Source of the DNA: JBIOHP01 sp044449065
GTDB taxonomy: Bacteria > Bacteroidota > Ignavibacteria > UBA10030 > SZUA-254
Assembly (NCBI GenBank): GCA_044449065.1
Contig: JBIOHP010000050.1
Location: 1-11,297, forward strand
Direction: 5' to 3'
DNA: 11,297 bases
Numbering within the stretch: the first letter of the stretch is position 1; every line of letters begins with the position of its first letter. A program made the translations under genes and the position numbers. A model generated the notes under the pieces. It did no database searches. It was not told where the DNA came from and saw only the letters and a program-made list of their open reading frames with translations. This document shows, piece by piece, positions 5,426 to 11,297 of the stretch.

Positions 5426-7108
5426 TTAGTCCCCTGTCGCGAATGATAATATATATGGCGATGCCAGGGGAATTCCCGCTTTTGAATGCAACGCGGTCGA
5501 TATTGTAATGGTATACAATGTATAAGGTTGCAATACCGACGGATTGAAATAAAAATAATTATAATATGGATTCAATTCAAGCGCACCGTTTACAGATGGT
5601 GAGATATTAAAAGCGTTGCGAACTGTGCTTGTATCTATGAAATCGCTCATAACAACCTGTATGGATGTTGTTCTTGGAATATGTGTCCCACCGATGGGGG
5701 GATAGCTTTGTGTGACCTCAAATGGGAGCGTAGCAAATGAGAAGGTGTTAGGCACTCCAAGAGGATTGCCGGTCGTCGATGTTACTGAGCTTCCAATAGT
5801 AATCGTATAATACGTTGCAGTAGAAAATGATAGTATTGGAGAAAATGAGAGTACAGTGGAGGATGGGAACGCTATAAGTCCATTAATCGGAGGCGTAATA
5901 CTGAACCCATTCCGTATGGTCGCGGTATCGAAAGCAATATTGAATCGAATCTGTACCGGGGCGAGAGGAGAAAAGGTCGTAGTGCCATTAGGAGGACTTG
6001 TAGAGCTCACATAAAACGTTTGTGGTGGTGGTGGTGGGACTATCGGTCCTGTCATAAACGAAAAACTGTATGGTTGAGGTATCATTGCATGCGTCTTCGA
6101 CCGTATCGAGGAATCGATTAGTATCGTGTATACTGTTTCGGGCAAAAAGTTATTTAACGCGGTGAAGTTCAAAACCTTGAGGTTTGATGTATAGGAAATA
6201 ATGCCTGCAGTGACAGGATTTATCTTAAATGCTGCTGATGCCGTGGAAGTATCAAGCGTATCGCTCATCGTGATGGAAATTGTCCGCGAGGTGGTTGACC
6301 AATTCGTGCTACCGTTTGTTGGGGTTGTGCCGGTCACAGCTAAGGCAATGGTGTTGAAAGACGAGGCAAAACCTCCGCTCATGAGATTGCCATGTTTGTC
6401 AATAGCATTGCTTCCAATCGAAATTGAATACGTTTTTCCGATTGTAAATCCATTAGCACTCTGAAAGATTAACTGGCTTGAATCAAGAAGCCCTCCGGTG
6501 AGGGGTACATAACGCCACAAACCTGAGACCGGCGGCGCGATGACGACCTGACGTTGAATGGATGTATCCACCGATGCATTGAATGCTAATTGAAGAGTGG
6601 TCGAGTTGACGTTTATCGCGCCTAAAGCAGGGGATATTGTTTTTACGCGGAAATACGGCTCCGGCGTGAATGTCAGTTCAAACGGAAGATTCAAACTATT
6701 GCCATTGACGTCTTTTGCTCTCGAATCGATCCGCAGAGTGTAGCTTTTTCCAACCCTCCATAAAAAGGGATAATTAGGGTTTGACCGGATTGGCGAAATG
6801 GAAGCTACATCTCCCTGATTGACTGATATGCTGCTCGTATCAGGTAGTAAGTCGCCGGCGCTGGAGATAAAATGAACGGCGTGCTGGAGTGTCGATGCAT
6901 CCATAAGTTTATTGAAGCGGATGGTAATGGTCGACGAAAAATTATTGAAAGGACCAATTCCGTACGACGCGGGAAATGTGTAGATAACCTCCGGCTGCAC
7001 CGCCGGATCGGTGAGAGTCTCCACAGGTGTATATATTGTATCCGTTTCTTTGCATGTAATTGAAATCAGAGAAACAAGTAACAACAAACAAATTTGCTTT
7101 ATTTTCAT
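5426..7108 (-). CDS. Lipoprotein with five Big_5 Ig-like repeats
   Basis: The 560-residue product starts with a lipoprotein-type signal (MKIKQICLLLLVSLISITC, Cys19); Bacteroidota lipoboxes are often this relaxed. Five repeats of about 100 residues follow, at roughly 40-149, 152-255, 256-353, 365-460 and 463-558. Each shows the Big_5 (PF13205) pattern: P..G, a hydrophobic strand, then (D/N)(T/A)ST or DTATI, and ends in a Y.I.I....S..G.P strand. Repeats 3 and 4 are joined by a proline run (358-362), encoded by a GGT/TGG microsatellite at 6022-6038. Such modules usually act as spacers or adhesive domains of cell-surface proteins. No catalytic domain is present. The ATG has a strong AGGAAGG site 3 bases upstream (7112-7118). 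The protein is complete, without a T9SS tail, so lipid anchoring is its probable route to the envelope. Confidence 0.82.
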   Translation of the reverse strand: MKIKQICLLLLVSLISITCKETDTIYTPVETLTDPAVQPEVIYTFPASYGIGPFNNFSSTITIRFNKLMDASTLQHAVHFISSAGDLLPDTSSISVNQGDVASISPIRSNPNYPFLWRVGKSYTLRIDSRAKDVNGNSLNLPFELTFTPEPYFRVKTISPALGAINVNSTTLQLAFNASVDTSIQRQVVIAPPVSGLWRYVPLTGGLLDSSQLIFQSANGFTIGKTYSISIGSNAIDKHGNLMSGGFASSFNTIALAVTGTTPTNGSTNWSTTSRTISITMSDTLDTSTASAAFKINPVTAGIISYTSNLKVLNFTALNNFLPETVYTILIDSSIRSKTHAMIPQPYSFSFMTGPIVPPPPPQTFYVSSTSPPNGTTTFSPLAPVQIRFNIAFDTATIRNGFSITPPINGLIAFPSSTVLSFSPILSFSTATYYTITIGSSVTSTTGNPLGVPNTFSFATLPFEVTQSYPPIGGTHIPRTTSIQVVMSDFIDTSTVRNAFNISPSVNGALELNPYYNYFYFNPSVLQPYTLYTITISTALHSKAGIPLASPYILSFATGD

Positions 7109-7111
7109 AAA

Positions 7112-7118
7112 CCTTCCT
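7112..7118 (-). promoter_or_regulatory. Strong ribosome binding site for the Big_5 lipoprotein gene
   Basis: AGGAAGG on the minus strand, 3 bases before the ATG at 7108. It is the clearest Shine-Dalgarno in the minus-strand run; most neighbouring genes there lack one. Confidence 0.55.
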
Positions 7119-7150
7119 GCCTTTTTCTAAACAACATCCTTGAACATAGA

Positions 7151-7177
7151 ATTATCTCGTTAACATGATCAAGTCAA
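7151..7177 (-). promoter_or_regulatory. Possible promoter of the Big_5 lipoprotein gene
   Basis: On the minus strand TTGACT (7172-7177) and GATAAT (7151-7156) are 15 bases apart, resembling a sigma-70 promoter with a short spacer. The leader to the start codon would be under 50 bases. Bacteroidota promoters often differ from this consensus, so confidence is low. Confidence 0.28.
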
Positions 7178-7264
7178 TATAAATTATTGGCAGTACAGAT
7201 TCAATAGAGAGAATGAACGTGAAAAATAATTAATCCGGGCTATCAATTCGGGTATTTGAAAATT

Positions 7265-7299
7265 GAGATGAAGTACAAGAATTTCAAGTACTTACTCTC
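7265..7299 (-). terminator. Weak stem-loop downstream of the porin gene
   Basis: GAGATGAAGTAC (7265-7276) pairs with GTACTTACTCTC (7288-7299) except for two positions, leaving an 11-base loop. It lies about 70 bases after the reconstructed porin stop, and on the minus strand is followed by AATTTTC. AT-rich with only a short T-tract; a weak terminator at most. The rest of 7109-7370 shows nothing else except the promoter and ribosome site above. Confidence 0.25.
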
Positions 7300-7370
7300 T
7301 CATTCGCAAAATTGGTCGGTAAATTGAAATAGATTACCGCTGAATGAGTCTTGTCTAACGTATCCAACTC

Positions 7371-8680
7371 TCAGAATGCCACGTGCGCCCGGACGCCGAA
7401 GACATGAACCGGTCCCCGGTCTTGATTATACGCCGGATGAAGGACAAATTGGTAATCGGGAGTTATCCAGAGGTGAAATTCTTTAAGTGAGATTGAATAG
7501 AATGTCTCTGCGATGATTTCCGGCGCGTAATTCAGTCTGCCGTCGCCGATGATAAATCCATAACCGCCAGCTGCGAGATAATCGCGATGGTCGTTGGAGA
7601 GAGCATTCGCAACAATTGCGACCCCCGCGTTATCACCATCGCGCTGCCAGACTTTGCCACGAGTGGATAAACCAATCTGATAAGAAAGATCGATTTCTGT
7701 AAAAGCCCAGGTCTCGGTATGTCCGTCGTTCCAGCTTAGCCGACTAAAAAAGCCCGTGTTTTCATTGATGGATTGTTCGAGGCAAAGGGCAAATCCGTAT
7801 TTGGACCGATACGCGCGAGTGGTCGCAATGTCCGGAGCGATTCCTTCGACGCCCCGATATCCATCGCTTCGCGGTAGCTTCCCATTCTTGCCTGATTAAG
7901 ATAACCGATGAGATGCACTTTCCCCGCGTGATTGTAAATAGAGATAGGTTTAATGATTTCTATGTTGAAACTATGGGCATCCGTTATGTGAGAATCGAAT
8001 ACGGGACCGTTTGCATACGTGGGAACCATTACGGCGGCAAAATTGAGTTGAAACATTGGGTGATGAAACTCGGCAGCGATACCCCAATTGTAGCCGCGGG
8101 TATCTGCGGCGTAATCCCATGCGCCCGGCGCCCATACAGCCCAGTTCGTAAACTGGGTGCGGGGATCATGCGAATATGCATTATCGTCGAACAGATCAGT
8201 GAGACTGAATTTCCCAACGGTTAGGGTTAAGCGGTTGGTTTGCAGCCTCTCTCCAGTTTGATTTTGATCCGGCTCGATCCATTCTTTTTGCGATGCGCCG
8301 AGCGAAACCTGCTGCCGAATGAATCCTCGCGCCATGAATATCTTCGGCGTAACATCGTCTACGCGGTAGACTTCGCCGTTTGGGAAACCAGCAATCCCTC
8401 TGGCAAGACTAAACCCGGCTCCGCCCCCTAATTCCGGATTTAGATATAATTCTCCTCCATCCCATAGTTTTCTTCCGATAAAGAGCGTTGAGGTGATTGA
8501 GGTTTGTGCTGGTTCGCTTGCCCTTAAGCTGTTCACACCGGAATATTTTGCGTCGAAATCAGGGTGGTACTGATTAATGATGGTTTGCTGAAAATGGATG
8601 CTCCAATTTTTCTGGGATGAAGTAAGAGAGGAGTCCTGAGCAACCAACGGTGAACTCGCGGCGGCAATGCAAACACTCAA
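7371..8680 (-). pseudogene. Carbohydrate porin (OprB family), frameshifted
   Basis: OprB porins are outer-membrane beta-barrels for sugar uptake. The first frame (8680 to 7736) gives GGGAGFSLARGIAGFPNGEVYRV, LTLTVGKFSLTDLFDDNAYSHDPRTQFTNW, YTWG-like strands and GYLNQARMGSYREAM, then leaves the family and stops. The next frame continues the barrel from about 7862: IAPDIATTR, RSKYGFALCLEQ, FSRLSWNDGHTETWAFTEIDLSYQIG, ALSNDHRDYLAAGGYGFIIGDG, LNYAPEIIAETFY, and ends HVAF then TGA near 7371 (the exact base is uncertain by one or two). Joined, it is about 436 residues, a normal family length. The switch lies near 7840-7880 and corresponds to one missing base. The start is also poor: only TTG at 8680 is available, giving a signal peptide without basic residues, although KLSKQIINTIALS is encoded just upstream without an ATG or GTG. 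A real pseudogene or a sequence error are both possible. Confidence 0.85.
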
Positions 8681-8724
8681 GGCAATCGTGTTGATTATCT
8701 GCTTAGATAATTTTTGAACAGTAT

Positions 8725-8752
8725 ATTCTACGATAGCTAACTATTTTGACAA
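8725..8752 (-). promoter_or_regulatory. Possible promoter of the porin gene
   Basis: On the minus strand TTGTCA (8747-8752) and TAGAAT (8725-8730) are separated by 16 bases. Transcription would start close to the upstream, ATG-less part of the porin reading frame. Weak evidence only. The remainder of 8753-8905 is AT-rich and holds a single DnaA-box-like nonamer but no gene. Confidence 0.28.
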
Positions 8753-8905
8753 AATGTGGCTGAGGAAATTTTTTTAATAAAAAAGATAGGGATTAAAACA
8801 GAGAGAGGCAAGTTACAGACTAATATCGAGTTATCCACAGGTTTGACTTATTTAATACAACCTCATGATTCGTGTGATAGATTCTGGAACAGTCTAACGT
8901 GAGAA

Positions 8906-9694
8906 TCAGTTGTTAAGTGTTCCTATCCAATTTGCGAACGTGTGAAAGATCGCCGGCGCGAGAAGATTCTGCGTGCGCAGCATCATGTAACCGGCGAACA
9001 AACTGATTGGTATTAAGGAAACGGAACTTACCAAAGAGTCGGAAAATGAAAGACCTTCAGCTCCTAATCTCTGCGGCACATGGTAGAGCGCCATGATGAC
9101 TGATGCGATGAGTAATCCCTGCCATTTACCAATCCAGCTTACTAAACGGGTTTGTAAATAGCCACGGAAAAGGAATTCCTCCGAAAAACCTACTACGGCA
9201 TACATGAGGAAAGCCCAGGCATGGTCGGTTCGAAGGTGTGCGATTAAGCCGGATACGCCACCCGCTGATGTGAAAATTCCTATAAGAATGCTCAATACCG
9301 AAATGGAAAATGCGAGAAGGATCGATCCCTTTAGATTTATTGAAGAAATGCCCAAACTGGAGAGGGGTTCCTTTAATTTACGGATAATAGAAATAGAAGG
9401 GGCAAGCAAAATGAATGCAAATAAAGCTGTGTTAATAACCTGACCAGGGGTACAGGTGAATGTTCCGGTCTCTGAAGCAATTCCCCGGTCAGGATTGGTT
9501 TATCTTCCAATGAGGAATATTGATCCGATAATAACGAAGCCGATGAAAGCGCCAAATAATGATAGAAGCGATGATTTTTTCGGATTCGCAATAGGGATGG
9601 GCGTCGTCTGAAATTGAAACGCGCGGGTTACCCCATAGATAAACAAGCCAAAGAAAATAAGGGAGGCGGTTTGAATTAATGCATCACTTAACAT
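8906..9694 (-). pseudogene. CPBP intramembrane metalloprotease, interrupted by in-frame TAA
   Basis: CPBP (Abi/CAAX-like) proteases cleave substrates within the membrane. The downstream part (to 8906) has the active-site elements: E-E-F-L-F-R in GFSEEFLFRGYLQ, His in ALYHVPQ, and H-T-F-A-N in PAIFHTFANW, within several membrane spans. A 64-codon frame starting with ATG at 9694 encodes two more spans (LIFFGLFIYGV and LFGAFIGFVIIGSIFLIG) and ends at TAA (9500-9502). Past that stop the same frame stays open for 30 codons without ATG or GTG and leads directly into the protease; the first ordinary alternative start is TTG at 9409. Ignoring the TAA gives about 261 residues, a usual CPBP length, so I read it as one gene with one nonsense codon. 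A small two-span protein plus an internally initiated protease is the alternative. The ATG lies 21 bases after the propeller gene stop. Confidence 0.7.
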
Positions 9695-9715
9695 TTGTTT
9701 GATTCAATAAGGATG

Positions 9716-10969
9716 TTATTTCATCAATACGAGTTTCTTCGTTGCGGTATACTCACCTGCCTGGAGTCTGTAGAGGTACACACCGCTTGCCATGTTTGCC
9801 GAATTCCAATCCGTTGTGTAACTGCCTACATGGAGAGTTTGCGTTACCAGCGTTGCAATTTCTTTGCCGAGGAGGTCATATATTTTCAACGACACGTACC
9901 CCGCACTTGGCACTGAGAAATGAATCTGCGTAACCGGATTAAACGGATTAGGATAATTTTGCTGGAGCATGAATTTCGTTGGTACATCATCCGAAGATGA
10001 CCGCACTGATGTAACCATTTGAGATAAAGGTCTTTTCCAAACCCCGCCGCTGTCGGTTCCGGCGAAAAGATTTCCTGATAAAACGGGACCGATTGCAAGA
10101 GCAAAGACGCCGACGTTTGTCATCCCGGTGTTCACGTCGAACCAGTCTGTGCCGCTATTGGTGGAAAGAAATACACCGTCATTCGTCCCGGCGAAAATAT
10201 TTGTTCCGTTGAACGAAAGAGCATTAACATTTGGGTTCGTCAGTCCCGTGGCATGCCAGTTTGCGCCGTTGTCGGTGGAAAGGAAGACACCGTCGCTTAG
10301 AGTGCCGGCGAAGACGTTTGAACCGTTGGCAGCAAGGGAATAGACATAATTATTCGTCAAGCCGGTTGCGGTCCAGCTTGCGCCATTATTGGTAGAGAGA
10401 AAGACGCCGCCCCCCGTAGTACCGGCAAAAAGGTTCGTTCCGCTTATCCCGTTGGGACTTACAGCGAAGGCATTGACTGAATCATTCGTTAATGCTGTAT
10501 TGACGGGCGTCCACGTTGCGCCATTATTCGTGGAGAGAAACACGCCGCCGCCATCAGTTCCTGCGAATAAATCTCCCGTCAAATTGCGACTGAATACGAG
10601 AGCGTAGACAGTGAGCGCCGCCAACCCGGATGCGTTCCAGGATGTGCCGTTGTCGGTTGATAGAAACACTCCATCATCCGTCCCGGCAAAAAGTTTTCCC
10701 GATGCGTAGGGTGTGACAGCAAGAGCCCAGATATTACCGTTCGTCAATCCGTTATTGACGGCATTCCAGTTTGAGCCGTTATCGGTAGAGAGGAAGATGC
10801 CGGCGCCGTCAGTCCCCGCGAAAAGATTTGTGCCGCCTGTCCCGTTGGGACTGATGACAAGGGAGTAAACGTTTCCGTCAACAGGTCCGCTGGTTTGAAC
10901 CCATTGGGCGTTTGCCTGCCTGTTGCCGAATACAAAAACGAGAACACAGATCAATAGCTTTTTTTTCAT
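9716..10969 (-). CDS. Secreted seven-bladed Asp-box beta-propeller with T9SS sorting domain
   Basis: The 417-residue protein has a Sec signal peptide (MKKKLLICVLVFVFGNRQANA, cut near residue 21). Seven FAGT-containing blades follow, at about 49, 93, 134, 180, 219, 258 and 301. Six carry the Asp-box FLST(D/N)NG..W; the seventh ends in VWKRPL. This is a BNR/YCF48-like propeller. The Asp-boxes are structural, and no sialidase catalytic residues are seen, so no enzyme activity is claimed. Residues 328-417 are a T9SS type A sorting domain: QQNYPNPFNP (336-345), KIYDLLGKEIATLV, GVYLYRLQAGEYTATKKLVLMK (396-417). The protein should cross the outer membrane by T9SS and be released or anchored at the surface. 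The near-identical blades give strong DNA repeats within the gene. No Shine-Dalgarno is present before the ATG, as is common in this group. Confidence 0.88.
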   Translation of the reverse strand: MKKKLLICVLVFVFGNRQANAQWVQTSGPVDGNVYSLVISPNGTGGTNLFAGTDGAGIFLSTDNGSNWNAVNNGLTNGNIWALAVTPYASGKLFAGTDDGVFLSTDNGTSWNASGLAALTVYALVFSRNLTGDLFAGTDGGGVFLSTNNGATWTPVNTALTNDSVNAFAVSPNGISGTNLFAGTTGGGVFLSTNNGASWTATGLTNNYVYSLAANGSNVFAGTLSDGVFLSTDNGANWHATGLTNPNVNALSFNGTNIFAGTNDGVFLSTNSGTDWFDVNTGMTNVGVFALAIGPVLSGNLFAGTDSGGVWKRPLSQMVTSVRSSSDDVPTKFMLQQNYPNPFNPVTQIHFSVPSAGYVSLKIYDLLGKEIATLVTQTLHVGSYTTDWNSANMASGVYLYRLQAGEYTATKKLVLMK

Positions 10970-11090
10970 TGTTTATATTCCAAGAGGTGTTTTAATATGA
11001 GTGTTAGTGTGAAATAATATATATTTTCTCATTAAAAGTCAAAACGCCGATCTCAATAACGGGGAGTTTAGCTGTTTGGATTGAAAGGTA
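10970..11090. other. Gene-free stretch upstream of the propeller gene
   Basis: AT-rich sequence that must hold the propeller gene promoter on the minus strand. I cannot point to a convincing -7/-33 pair. The remaining bases to 11297 hold dispersed repeats but no gene. Confidence 0.35.
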
Positions 11091-11154
11091 ACAGCGAAGC
11101 GGTACAGAGCACCGGGTACTTCATGACAACGGGGGATTGTTGTAACGAGGGTGA
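11091..11154 (+). repeat. Two-hairpin AGA-loop repeat, copy 3 (diverged)
   Basis: Shares GCGAAGCGGT.CAGAGCACCG and the following TTCATgACAACGG...GTTGTAACGAGgGTGA with the copies at 3359 and 3610. The first hairpin (11100-11114) keeps the AGA loop with one mismatch. The second hairpin has only the ACAAC / GTTGT ends of its stem. Confidence 0.6.
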
Positions 11155-11158
11155 ATTG

Positions 11159-11183
11159 TAGAGCAAAGCTCCAGCTTTGCTCA
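11159..11183. repeat. GAGCAAAGC hairpin, right copy
   Basis: GAGCAAAGC / GCTTTGCTC again forms a perfect 9-bp stem (11161-11182), here with loop TCCA, which lets one further A-T pair form. The stem is identical to the copy at 1008-1029. Confidence 0.55.
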
Positions 11184-11210
11184 CAGTTGCGGTCAGACCC
11201 CATTCATGGT

Positions 11211-11236
11211 AATGTAGACCGTTGTAACGAGAGTGA
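11211..11236 (+). repeat. Partial AGA-loop repeat, copy 4
   Basis: AATGTAGACCGTTGTAACGAG matches only the 3' arm of the second hairpin of the family (CCGTTGTAACGAG). The left arm is lost. It lies about 80 bases after the same site in copy 3. The last 60 bases of the window show nothing further. Confidence 0.45.
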
Positions 11237-11297
11237 TTGTGGCCTCGTCCTGTAACACACCCCGTCTCCCGACTCCCGCCAACAAAAACGGCGGATA

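Noticed and set aside
8831..8839. Perfect DnaA box (TTATCCACA) in the 225-base gap as part of a replication origin
   Set aside because: It is a single box. Another occurs by chance inside the J-domain-like gene (2603-2611). No cluster of boxes, dnaA/dnaN gene or unwinding element is present.
9716..10969. Sialidase based on the Asp-boxes
   Set aside because: Asp-boxes are structural and occur in many propellers. The FRIP motif and catalytic Arg/Tyr/Glu set of sialidases are not seen.

Overview
The window looks like a chromosomal segment from a Bacteroidota-type bacterium, most likely on the Ignavibacteria/Chlorobi side of the group. The best evidence is the 417-residue secreted protein at the right. 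It ends in a type IX secretion (T9SS) C-terminal sorting domain with the QNYPNPFNP motif typical of that group. A relaxed lipoprotein signal, weak or absent Shine-Dalgarno sites before several genes, and a Bacteroidota-style dispersed repeat near the left end point the same way. No tRNA, rRNA, CRISPR array, transposase or integrase was found.

Layout. Positions 1-1343 hold no convincing gene but several short dispersed repeats and palindromes. Two plus-strand genes follow: a secreted SIMPL/DUF541 protein (1356-2078) and an AT-rich gene (2258-3220) for a membrane protein with a J-domain-like N-terminus, a coiled coil and two membrane spans. A gene-free block (3221-3858) is packed with inverted repeats and sits between the two plus-strand genes and a long minus-strand run. 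Reading that run from its 5' end (right to left), the genes are: a T9SS-exported seven-bladed Asp-box propeller (10969-9716); a CPBP intramembrane protease gene broken by an in-frame TAA (9694-8906); an OprB-type carbohydrate porin gene broken by a frameshift (about 8680-7371); a lipoprotein with five Big_5 Ig-like repeats (7108-5426); a DUF2007 protein (5368-5108); and a class-C beta-lactamase-fold protein lacking two of its three catalytic motifs (5001-3859). The right end (10970-11297) has further copies of the same repeats.

How the genes relate. Most products are predicted at the cell envelope or outside the cell: periplasmic SIMPL, inner-membrane J-domain protein and protease, outer-membrane porin, lipoprotein, secreted propeller. 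I see no single pathway. Two features stand out. Adjacent minus-strand genes carry independent lesions or catalytic losses, which suggests relaxed selection or local sequence error. The intergenic spaces hold several families of small palindromic repeats, including a two-hairpin element with AGA loops present in at least three copies. The least explained gene is the J-domain-like membrane protein at 2258-3220, the best candidate here for an undescribed function.
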